This document shows, one piece after another, positions 30,965 through 40,341 of a stretch of 45,931 bases of DNA (its first letter is position 1; each line of letters begins with the position of its first letter). The position numbers and the translations under genes were made by a program. Origin of the DNA: Mitosporidium daphniae (taxonomy: Eukaryota; Microsporidia); the NCBI RefSeq assembly GCF_000760515.2, contig NW_013546534.1:1-45931 (forward strand), read 5' to 3'. Below the pieces are notes generated by a model that saw only the letters and a list, made by a program, of their open reading frames with translations, made no database searches and was not told where the DNA came from.

Positions 30965-32600
30965 ATGGAGGAGGATGAGCAATGGGAACTTGTCCAACAG
31001 ACTCATCAAGAAGATGAAATTCCAAATCAAGATGGCGACACATCTATTGGCGCGAAGAAAAGAGCAAAGGCGGGTCACTCAGCAACCCTTCTTGCTTTGA
31101 TTTTCAAAGCGGAGATTTTATGCACCGTGCATCTTTTAAGGAAGCTCTTTCATCAATGTGACATTGCCGAGGTAAAATAAAACTTTCATTGCAGGCAATG
31201 TTTATCTCGAAATTGCCGGCCGCTGCATCCGTCTCATCATCCTCGTCATCAAAGTCTAGAATTAAGGATCTTGTATCCCTTTCGGCTATTGAAGATGGCA
31301 ATGAAAACAACTGGGCATGTCGCCAATTGGAATGGCTCTGCCACCATCTTGGCATCCGATGCCGGATTGCCGCGGGCATTGGCTCGCTTGCCGGGAACCC
31401 CTCCAAGACATGCTGGGAGCGGCAGTTGTGGAATGAGATTTATGATCCAAAGGAGTGCCGCTGGATTTGTAAAGCGTGGCCGTCTAATTGTAGGCGTTAG
31501 ATCTTCACCAACTTCAAGCGGAAATAAGCCCATCATCGATGATCCAGCCGGCATCATCATGGATCTTGAAGACTGGATTCCAATGATTGTGGTTTCTGCG
31601 GAGAGAAGTTCCGGAAGCCCAAATGCGAGCGGAAAAAAGACAATCCTAACGCAAGACATCACATTAAGGCATTTGCAACTCTTTTTATTTCCTGCAGGTA
31701 CTCAATACCTATGGACCAGCGAATCACGCTCACGTTGGCTTCTCGTCGCGCATCTGCCATCAAGGCAATACAGGGCTTTCTTTCCCAAAGAATGGGGCCC
31801 GGGGAGCCTGAAGAGCGTCAGTCGTGGATCCACGATGCCCTGGGGTCTTTTTCGGCCACCAAAAGGCCTTTGAAGGCCTTTCAGCACATCTTTGCAGCAA
31901 AATCGTCACTCGGAAAATACGAGCTTCTTGCCCTCAATGCTGAACCCGTCCAAAACGAAGACATTTATCTTCGAGCCGATGTTTTCAGAGTAAGCGAACT
32001 TTACCAAGCAAATAGGGCCGATCCAAAGAGGCTTGGCACCAGCAGGGCATGGAGATCATTGGCGAAGGCAGCGGCAAGAATGGCATATACGGGCCTTGGG
32101 ATGTCACAAGAATCTCAGCGCCATCGATTACAGAAGAGGTAGGCCGTCTGCTAACTACATACATGTCGCCAACTTTGATCCGCTCAATTGGTATTAACTA
32201 GCAGGGCAAAATTCCGAGAAACGCACACGGGAACATTTATCTTTTTACGCCGTGGATGATTCCCCACGGGTGCGTGCATTTGAAGGCACTGCCGATTGCT
32301 GCTGGAACGGCCATTCGAAGAGCCGGCATTGAGGTCGCAGATGCTGTGGTATGGAAAGAGTCTTTTTCGTAGGTTGGCTTTGTTTTCAAAGGCGGAAATT
32401 CCATACGAGCTGCAATCAAAGGAGTGGTGATCTTCAAAAAGGATTTGATAGCCGTTTTTCACGTCCTACGAGACAATCTAGCCAGACAACGAATAGAAGA
32501 TGCCCTTGCGCATCGAAATCTACTGGCCGAGCGGTGGAGATGGATTCTACGCAAAACGATCACCCTTCTCTCTTTTGAGAAGAGGACCCATCCCACGTAA
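30965..32600 (+). CDS. Rad4/XPC nucleotide-excision repair protein (short form)
   Basis: Seven exons: 30965-31171, 31195-31468, 31494-31668, 31698-31989, 32016-32138, 32202-32348 and 32373-32600, giving 481 residues; introns are 23, 25, 29, 26, 63 and 24 bases. The joined protein has the Rad4 order: a degenerate transglutaminase domain ending WNEIYDPKECRWICVRSSP and TQDITLRYS, then the beta-hairpin domains with LRADVFRGRSKEAWHQQG, NGIYGPWDV, GKIPRNAHGNIYLFTPWM, HLKALPIAAGTAIRRAGIE and GVVIFKKDL. Rad4/XPC recognises distorted DNA and recruits TFIIH. Yeast Rad4 has 754 and XPC 940 residues; the N-terminal and C-terminal extensions are missing. Intron 3 has a GC donor. Each splice restores a conserved block, so the model is well constrained. 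Confidence 0.9.
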
Positions 32601-32733
32601 ATTGGCTGCACAATACCGGGTCGGCACTGGTGATGCATGCCACGTGTGGGCTAATAATAAATTAACGGGCGGCTGCCACAATTTGGAAAATAAACTTTAA
32701 CGCACCTGACTTTTAACAGCATTGTTTCGACAA

Positions 32734-34439
32734 ATGTCCAACCCTACGGACAAGCATGACTGCAGCAATGCAGCGCTGATGTGCATTGATTGCTTTACAC
32801 CACTCAGAGGCCAAGTTACGGATCTTCTTATTAGCTCGCTTTTGCAGCTCGCAAAATGCATCGTACATGCACGCATTGACAAAAGCAGACAGACGAATGC
32901 GGCCGCCATCTCCCTTCGCTACCAAAGCTTGTGGCCCATTTACACAGGTTTGTTTGAGATAACTTTTCGTAGCGTTGGAACGTGGCAGTGGAAAAGAACC
33001 CGGCTGCTCCTCGTGCTCGCACATCTCAAAGTCGCTGCTGGTCTTCCTTGAGCTTTTATGGCTTGCAGAATGCCCACATTGCAAAAAGGAACGCGCTTTG
33101 TGGAGCGCGTGCACTATTCCCCAGACACCTGATGGCGATTCTGCCATCAAGCTCGCAGCGCCTCTTGCGTGCTNCGGTGCTAGAAGAGCCATAACCTACC
33201 CCACTGCGTTCTCGATTTTTCTTGGGCTTTTTGCAGATGAGCGAGATCTTTCCTCCTCGGTGCGTGTACCATATTCTTTGCTTGTGCTTGAATTTGCCAT
33301 GCAGTTGGTTTTGCTACAATTGGATGTGGGTCCATCCGCACTTTCCGTGGCCCTCGATCAGCATTTAAAGACCTCGCTGCTCCAAGATCACCAATTCTTG
33401 TGGAGATCAGTGGATGAATGGTCCACCTTTGAGAAGAGCGTTTCTCGTCGGCAAAAGGAGGTGTTTTCGCCTTTCTTATTCGTAGATGCACCATATCGTT
33501 AAACAACTTGGCTCCGCCGATCGGTCTGCTCACGCAGCAATCATTTCATCCCTCAGAAGTAAATATTCTGTCGATGACTTTGAAAAATCTCTGGCACTGT
33601 TTTGTGTATCTCTCATTGGTGGGGTTGAACATCCGCCAAAAGAAGCAATACGTGAGATTGAAAAGTACGTTGAGGTCCACAAATCAACACTCAATGAGCT
33701 CAAAGATTCCGGTGCCGATTCCGTTTTACATGCCCCACTGCACGACTCGTCGTGTGTTCCTTTGAACTGGCTGCACGAGCAGGCTGGAGGAGTCGAATGT
33801 TTCAATAGTATCATCTCCGGGGAACATGCAGAAATTGTGAGCTTTTTTGATTCCTACGCCAATAACTCGGACATTCTTTACTTGAATACCCAAACTCAAG
33901 ACCTCGCCACAGACATCTCCAAGCAAACCGTGCTTTGCACGGACTTGCCAAACTATTCAGAGGACGTTAGACCGCAAAAATCCCTATTAGAGCGCAACGA
34001 AACCGCGGTCAAATGTTCTTGGAATGACGACGAGGAAGGGGGAACCCCATCAGGAGCCGGCGAAATAAACATTCCTCAGACCGAAGAAATCAAAATTGGC
34101 GGGGAAGAGGACGTTCCGCTTGTGGCTGCTCATCTGGAGGAGCATGCTGGGCCAAGCACACGATCAAGTGCCGAATTAAACCTTCAGCTGGCATCAGCCT
34201 CCGTTAAATCTCCGTCAAAAAGAACCGTTGAGCCTGTATTTAGTTCCAGAAAGAGGCGCTTTTTTTCGGAGCAAGAGATATCCTCCCTTGTGGAAGGCTA
34301 TAAGCGATTTGGCCCCAGATGGACCCTCATCTTGGACTCTTATCCGTTCAGCGGGAGGTCTCCCGTTGATCTCAAAGACAAAATTAGAAACCTGAAAAAG
34401 TCTGGACTGTTGACTGTCATTGAGAAGGAGATCAGTTGA
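32734..34439 (+). CDS. TRF/Tbf1-like telobox Myb protein
   Basis: Exons 32734-32947, 32973-33460 and 33486-34439 over two 25-base introns give 551 residues, similar to TRF2 (542) and yeast Tbf1 (562). Residues about 490-551 are a single Myb domain: RRFFSEQEISSLVEGY, RFGPRWTLILDSYPF and the telobox signature VDLKDKIRNLKK that defines telomere-repeat binding proteins. The helical N-terminal half fits a TRFH dimerisation domain, but I cannot prove that by eye. A disordered acidic linker (about 350-480) joins them. Base 33174 is N, giving one unknown residue. Such proteins coat double-stranded telomere repeats, and Tbf1 also binds promoter teloboxes. An upstream extra exon cannot be excluded. Confidence 0.8.
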
Positions 34440-34515
34440 GGTCCGAACCTATCAACAATAAAACCTTCGAAATTCGGTCAAAACAGCGAGAGGGAAGCGG
34501 AGCGGAGCGGGAGGC

Positions 34516-35173
34516 ATGCACTTATTTGTGGCCGGTAATAAATTTTTTAAAAACATGTTCGACTGGAGTCTGGTTGTCCCTGGATATGCTGCTGCACCGT
34601 CCCAAGGGGACCGGTCTAGCTCATCAATTGACGATGACAGATTATTAGAGGATTCTTCACTACTAAGCAGAATAGACCAAAAGCTTGGATCCATTTTTAC
34701 ACCTGCAACCATTGAGGCTGTTCAAGAGTCGTGTCCTTTTGTTGCGGCTAGAAATGGAATCATCGGATTTGGCTTTGGCGGAATATTGGGTCTATTCATG
34801 TCGGGCATGGGCTCTCCCCCGCTCGACGCCACAGGTGCAACAGCACCGGTGACCGTTCGATCTGTGCTACAAGAAATGTCCTCCAAAACATGGTCGTCTG
34901 CAAAGAATTTGGGCAAAGTAGCTGTTATTTTTTCGACGACCGAATGCATCATTGAAGGAGTATTTGATACCATCACTAAGCTTGAGTAGTACAGAGCAAA
35001 GCACGACATTTACAACGTTGCTTACGCCGGGTGCATTTCGGGCGGTATTCTTGGGGCAAAAAGTACGGTTCACCAGCCTTTTTACCATAGGCGGTCCAAA
35101 GTCTGCCCTACTCGGCTGTGCCGGATTTGCCGCCTTTTCGGTTGCCATTGAGGCTTACATGAATAGGAGCTGA
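34516..35173 (+). CDS. TIM22: Tim22, carrier translocase of the mitochondrial inner membrane
   Basis: Exons 34516-34959, 34990-35062 and 35091-35173 over introns of 30 and 28 bases give 199 residues (yeast Tim22 has 207). The joined product shows FGFGGILGLFMSGM, TWSSAKNLGKVAVIFSTTEC, IIEGYRAKHDIYN, GCISGGILGAKSGPKSALLG and CAGFAAFSVAIEAYM, the full Tim17/22/23 pattern in Tim22 wording, with Cys residues at both usual positions. It forms the channel that inserts carrier proteins. A second ATG at 34555, right after AATAAATTTTTTAAAAAC, may be the true start. The stop codon lies inside the first unit of an 18-base tandem repeat. Confidence 0.94.
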
Positions 35174-35266
35174 CACGTGAATAGGAGCTGACACATAAAT
35201 AGGAGCTGACACATGAACACGGACCGGCACATCAACGCAAACCAACACATCGACAAGAGCTGAACC
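35159..35266. repeat. 18-base tandem repeat starting in the Tim22 3' end
   Basis: Six 18-base units follow in register: three nearly identical (type ATGAATAGGAGCTGACAC) and three increasingly diverged. The Tim22 stop TGA at 35171-35173 is inside unit 1. Units 1-3 differ only at their first three bases, so the array is young at its coding end. Confidence 0.85.
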
Positions 35267-35434
35267 ACTCTTTATTTACATAAATTATCGCTTCAGATTG
35301 GGACATCCAAAGCAGGGGGCTTCACCCACCACCCAGCGTCATCCTTTTCTGGGCTATTTAAATTTTTTACACACTCAGAGCCAAAAGTTGATGCCTTTGG
35401 TAACGTGTCGCGCCGTCAAGATGTACACGGGTTA

Positions 35435-36007
35435 CTAACATTTATTTGCATAGAGCCTGGTCCATTCTTTGGCTAGCAAGGTAAAATCGCATCCGCAAAC
35501 ACTAACCTGTCCCAATGGCCGTCTCCTCGTTTGCCTTCCATGCAGCAGCGACGTCGTTGGCGAGCGGGTCGTCCGGATTTGGCGAGGCCAAAAGCGCCTG
35601 GATTGATAGCAAAACTGTTCTAATTTGCAAGGCAGGGCTCCATTTGTCTAAAAATAGACGCTGTAATTGGGGCGGTCGCGTACCTTTCAGAATGTCAAGA
35701 CAGATGCGGCCAAGCCGGTCGATGTTCGGGTGGTACACCCGGGTCAAAAACCGGACCTTGGGCGGCGACATTGGATACTCTTCGGGAAGATACATCTCCA
35801 ATGAAAACGCGCCATCTATTTGAGAAAGGGCAAAGGAACAACTTTCATATGGGCTTTGAAGGGGTCCATCGATGATCACGTCAAATTGCCGCACATTGTT
35901 TTCATGCGGAATAGCTGATATGCCGGGCACAGGGTCGGATTGCAGCCGCTCACACTCCTGCACAATGAAACGCAAACCCTGACCTTGAGAATTCGCTTCG
36001 ATAGCAT
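35435..36007 (-). CDS. UBC13: ubiquitin-conjugating enzyme Ubc13 (UBE2N)
   Basis: Five exons, 36007-35984, 35957-35843, 35815-35684, 35647-35507 and 35472-35435, give 149 residues (UBE2N has 152). Introns are 26, 27, 36 and 34 bases. The splices give [20 protein letters not shown], then [40 protein letters not shown] and [16 protein letters not shown]85 is the catalytic cysteine and HPN (75-77) the oxyanion motif. [21 protein letters not shown] is the wording of Ubc13, which builds K63-linked chains with an Mms2-type partner in post-replication repair. The start is the ATG at 36007, out of frame with the longer open frame because of intron 1. The last exon is 38 bases. Confidence 0.96.
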
Positions 36008-36060
36008 TGGGCGATAAAATCAAATCTACAAAATTTTATTTCCATCACGAATATTAAATA

Positions 36061-36990
36061 TTAAGAGCCGTCCAAAAGTGTAGACATCGGGAAAACGCCA
36101 AGCTGCAGCAGCACGGAAATCGATTTCAACACAATGGTTTTTATGGCGCTGCGGATGACCTCCTCGGGCTGGAGCGAGCCGACGGTTTCGACTGAAAAAT
36201 AAAACCTTTCCGGCTCAAGGCGGTCGAGCGCAAGCGCATCTTCTGGCCTTGGATATTTTTTCTTTGGATCGGAATTTGGGCTTTTGGGCCTATACAAAAG
36301 CCAGTTTTGCATACCATTCGCTCTCGGCATCCTCTTCAATCCACAGGGTGGCATGCTTCAGCTGGTTGTCGGGGTCATATTCGAATCCGACCGCAGAAAC
36401 AGGCGACCATTTCGAATGCTCCTTTCCAACACCCTATCGGTAAGCCCGAATAAGCTTGCAACCTTTCTGGCAAAGGCGCGAAGGCTGATCTCTTGGCCCC
36501 GGGCAAGTGTGGCTATCGTGATTGGTCCGGAGGTCCGGTCTCCGAATCCCCCGATCGGAACGACGTCTGGGTTTTGGGAGATCAAATCGCGAGACGTGAC
36601 ATCCCGTCTGTCTGCATCTTCGGAACAGCGCACATTGAGCGTCAGTTCGACACAACACTCGACACAGCTCCCGGGACACTGGCAGTCGCGTGGAAACTTG
36701 AACTTTTCGTGTGTGTGCGAAGTGAGCGGGATCAGCCCCAACCTGTGGGCCAAGAACTCGTCATTCAAAACACTGGTGTTGGACTCATACAGCACCGTAT
36801 CGATTGCAATTGTCGGCACCTCCGCCAGAAGAACACGACGAAGCGCATTGGCAAAGCTGAAAATCACAACAAATCCACAATACCTGAGCGATGAATTGAC
36901 AAGCGAAAATTTGATCGTATCGTCCGTGAGCTCGGAAATCCTCACCGCTATGGAAGCGTTCGAAGAGGAGGAGGAGTGCGTAGCCTGCAT
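36061..36990 (-). CDS. RPB3: RNA polymerase II subunit Rpb3
   Basis: Exons 36990-36884, 36856-36463, 36433-36315 and 36289-36061 over introns of 27, 29 and 25 bases give 282 residues (yeast Rpb3 318, human 275). Conserved blocks: [49 protein letters not shown] (the Zn-binding cysteines), [16 protein letters not shown], and [12 protein letters not shown] formed by the last splice. The dimerisation domain end [13 protein letters not shown] is present. HVTSRDLI-like [17 protein letters not shown] marks Rpb3 rather than AC40. The start is the ATG at 36990, 115 bases from the divergent eS7 start. Confidence 0.95.
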
Positions 36991-37105
36991 GGTGGGTGGT
37001 CTGTAATTCAAATTATCGGCTTGAATTTAAAATTAAAGGCAGGGCTAAAATTAAACTTACAACACCCCTGCAGCTGCTATTTGCAATTTTTTGTTTTTCG
37101 CTAAA

Positions 37106-37717
37106 ATGTCGTCCAAACTCGCTGATCTTGCCCGCACGAAAATCATGAAGCCCACGTCGGCAGTCGTGTCTCCCGTGGAGATGAAGCTTGCAGAGTGTTT
37201 TGTTGACCTCGAGTCGCACAATGCCGATCTCCGTGCAGAGCTTCGTTCGTTCCGCTTCTATTCGGTCAACGAGGTCGACTGCACCGCCACCTCTGGCCGT
37301 CGTGCGCTTGTTGTGTACGTGCCGGTGTCGCAGCTTGCTGCGTTCCGTCGCATTTCAAGCAAGGTTGTCACCGAGCTCGAGAAAAAGTTTTCCGACAAGC
37401 ACATCATGTTTGTTGGACGCAGAAAGATCGAGACCAAGGCCAAGCGCACGGCTCCTCTTGCAAAGCAGAACCGCCTTTATTCTCGAACGCTGACGTCTGT
37501 CCATGAAAAGATCCTCGACGATCTTGTCTCGCCCTTTGAGATTGTAGGCAAGCGCACCCGCTTCAACCGTGACGGCTCGCGCGTCATGAAAGTGCTGCTT
37601 GATCCAAAAGACCGACATGCAGTAGAGGCAAAGATTGAGACCATGGCCTCCGTCTATGGCCGCCTGACAGGAAAAGCCATCGTCTTTGAGTTCCCCACCA
37701 ACATGATCATTTCCTAA
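37106..37717 (+). CDS. cytosolic ribosomal protein eS7
   Basis: A single exon of 203 residues from the ATG at 37106 (human RPS7 has 194). Signatures: LRAELRSFRFYSVNEVD, RALVVYVPVSQLAAFRRI, VTELEKKFSDKHIMFVGRRKI and TSVHEKILDDLVSPFEIVGKR, then YGRLTGKAIVFEFP. It belongs to the body of the small subunit. The codon use (many CTC, GTC, CGC, AAG) is the most GC-biased in the window, as expected for a highly expressed gene. Unlike eL8 it has no intron. Confidence 0.97.
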   Translation: MSSKLADLARTKIMKPTSAVVSPVEMKLAECFVDLESHNADLRAELRSFRFYSVNEVDCTATSGRRALVVYVPVSQLAAFRRISSKVVTELEKKFSDKHIMFVGRRKIETKAKRTAPLAKQNRLYSRTLTSVHEKILDDLVSPFEIVGKRTRFNRDGSRVMKVLLDPKDRHAVEAKIETMASVYGRLTGKAIVFEFPTNMIIS

Positions 37718-37753
37718 TTAAACAGAGCACAACTTGAGCCACGTTGACACATT

Positions 37754-37963
37754 TTAAATTTTCTTCAATTTTTCGTTAACTTTGACAATGCAGTCGCAAA
37801 CCGGGCATGGTGCTGCAATTTCGTCGCTTGCGAGCGGCTCTTCCATTGCCGCCTTGGATGGCCGCCTCGCAGCCTCCCCAAACGCAAGGGTCCCATGTGT
37901 GGAGATAGCCTCAAGCTCCTCGTCCATGGATGAAATTACAATTCGAAAGAGCTCCTCGCCCAT
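37754..37963 (-). CDS. small acidic CxxC protein, possibly RPAIN-like
   Basis: A 69-residue ORF on the strand opposite the 5' end of the Miro gene. It reads like real coding sequence: FRIVISSMDEELEAIS is an acidic helix, and the C-terminus APCPVCDCIVKVNEK has a CxxC pair. The combination acidic helices plus CPVC near the end recalls RPA-interacting protein, but the rest of that zinc ribbon is absent. The ATG at 37961-37963 overlaps the likely Miro ATG at 37962-37964 on the other strand. If the Miro gene instead starts at 37788, this ORF is its shadow. Confidence 0.35.
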   Translation of the reverse strand: MGEELFRIVISSMDEELEAISTHGTLAFGEAARRPSKAAMEEPLASDEIAAPCPVCDCIVKVNEKLKKI

Positions 37964-40341
37964 GAGATCCTCGTTTGCACCGAGGCCGCCAGCTGACCTC
38001 GCTGCATGTAAAGACTATAGTTCACACATACGGATTGCGGTGCTTGGAGACGGTACACCGCGGTTTTTATTGTAGCCGATGTCGGGAAATCTTCGCTCAT
38101 ATACTCGATGCTGGAAAACAGATACTACGAGGCAGAGGTGCAAAGTCGATCTCTTTACACTCCTAGGTGCCTGAAAGGTATCCCGAGATCGAAATTCCAT
38201 ACGATTCTCTTGCAGACAGCGTCTCTTTGACCATCATTGACACCTCTGGTACGCAATGGAGATTTATTCAAAGGGTTTTCTAGCGCCATGATCGAGAACG
38301 AAATCCGGAGGTCAAATGTGGCTATCCTTGTGCTTGATTGCCTGTCGCCTTCGTTGGAAGATTCCGTTTCGCGCGTGCGAGAATATTGGATGCCTCTTAT
38401 TGGCCGCACAAATGGGCAGGTTTGCTGATTCCCTTTATGTGCTGAGATCCCCGTTGTTATTGCCTCGAACAAGGCCGACGCGATAGCCCACTCCAAATCC
38501 GCACTGGATGAACGTCTGGTTTCTTTGATTGCAGATTTCCAGCCAACGATTGAGAGCATCGTGGAATCCTCTGCACGCACGCTGATGAATGTGACCGAGC
38601 TTTTCTCTTTTGCCGTACGAGCTGTTCTCTATCCCAGGCTTGCCTTGATGGATTACAAATCCGAGGTATGCTGATGCAGGCTTTCTTTAGAAGCTGCGGA
38701 CAGAGGCCGTCACCGCTTTCTGCCGCATCTTTCAAATCCTGGACCACAACAACGACGACTCTTTGGATGATAACGAGCTCTATCAATTCCAAGTACGCTG
38801 CCTGTGCAATGTCTTTCCTAGATGTGCTGTTTTGGCGTGCCGCTCCATTCCCAAGAAATTGAAGAGCTGAAGGCTACGCTTCGGTCTCAAGATGATCCTC
38901 GCGGACTTATCGATGCCTCTGGCGGCATTTCGCTTCAAGGTTGTCAAGCGCCCGTCGCTAACAAAGATAGGCTTCCTTGCCCTGCAGCGGGTATTCATCA
39001 TCCAGGGCCGTCTGGAAACCGTGTGGACAATTCTTCGCAAATACGGCTACTCCACCACACTGCCCGTGCTTAGGGAGGAATATCTGCATCCAAGGTGGGG
39101 CGTGCATTTCCCCTTTTGTTTTAGCCTTGGCGATATTCCAGAAGGCTCGTCCTGTGAGCTCACCCCGGCTGGGTATCATTTTATCTTGTCGCTGTTCAAT
39201 CGCCATTCACGCAACAATGACGGCTCCATCACCTGGAATGACTTGGAGTCTTTGTTTTCTCTCGTTCCAAATGGAAATCCGTGGATCGGCACTGGATTTC
39301 CTCACGGCACAAGCATAAATGAAAAGGGCGAACTGGCACTCCACGGATATTTGACGCAGTGGTCGTACGTGTGCGTTTTTATTTTAGAATGATGGCCATG
39401 TTGGACCCGCGGCATACAATGGAGGTTTTGGCCTATCTGGGCTGGTCGGAGGGCTCCGTCAGAGCCGCCATAAAAGTCACAAAGCCCAGGGAAAGGCCGT
39501 CGCGCAACCAGAGCAATCAATGGCAGTCACACCGAAGAGTGTACCGAATTGCTGTCGTTGGGCCTCGTGGCTGTGGAAAGGTGGAGTTGCTTACCGCTTT
39601 TTTATTTCCAGACATCGCTGCTGCGTAGATTTGTCGATCGACAGATTGTGGAGGGCGAGCTTTGTCCGGAAATCCAATTTGGCCTCGGTCCGTGGGCCAC
39701 GTTTGAAGCCGTGAACACGGTTGAGTATGGCCCAGAGGTGCGAAACTTTGTGCTCGAGGAAATGCCGTGGGAGGACACACAGCGCATTCTGATGGATCGC
39801 TCCTACTTGCAAAACTGCGATGCAATCATCGGTATTTACGATTCGTCCGATGCACTTTCCTTTGCGCAGCTGGCAAACCTATTTCGGGCATGCTCGCGAT
39901 CTGGAATCCCCATCAAGGGCCGTCTTTCGTCCTCTGCCTATTCATCCTCCATCACCATCGACGAAATCCCTGTGGTCATCATTGCCAATAAGAGCGATCT
40001 GGCATTTCAAAAACAGGTTTTTCGCAGCCCCTAATACTCTAGAAATATCCGGTGCAACCTGACGAATTTGCCCGCTCCAAAAAATGGATGCAGATCTTTT
40101 CCTTCAGCATGAAGATAGACGATGAAAAGCTGCAAGAATTTTGGCATCTCATGATGCGAGTCATTTTCGATCCGTAAGCGCGCGATCCGTTCATCGTTTA
40201 ACGCTTAGGAGCCTGTCAATGACCCACCACTACTCGCCTTCTCTTGGACGCTGGGTAGTTGGCGCCGGCAGTGTTTTCGTGGCGGCCACTGTTCTTTTTG
40301 TCGCATTCAGGGCATACTCAAAGTTCGGTAAAAAGCCGTAA
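37962..40341 (+). CDS. GEM1: Miro GTPase (Gem1), mitochondrial outer membrane
   Basis: Twelve exons: 37962-38052, 38076-38137, 38167-38248, 38274-38419, 38447-38665, 38691-38792, 38822-38939, 38971-39364, 39388-39580, 39612-40016, 40043-40173, 40209-40341. Product 691 residues. Order is that of Miro: first GTPase (IRIAVLGDADVGKSSLIYS, SNKAD), EF-hand DHNNDDSLDDNE, the ISLQGFLALQRVFIIQGR hinge, second EF-hand HSRNNDGSITWNDLESLF, second GTPase (VVGPRGCGKTSLLRRF, ANKSDL), and a C-terminal membrane anchor (last 35 residues) with a short basic tail. Miro controls mitochondrial shape, transport and ER contacts. An in-frame ATG at 37788, preceded by ATTTTAAATTTT, would add a low-complexity extension unusual for the family. 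Introns are 23-35 bases; introns 3 and 4 end AAG and GAG. Confidence 0.93.
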
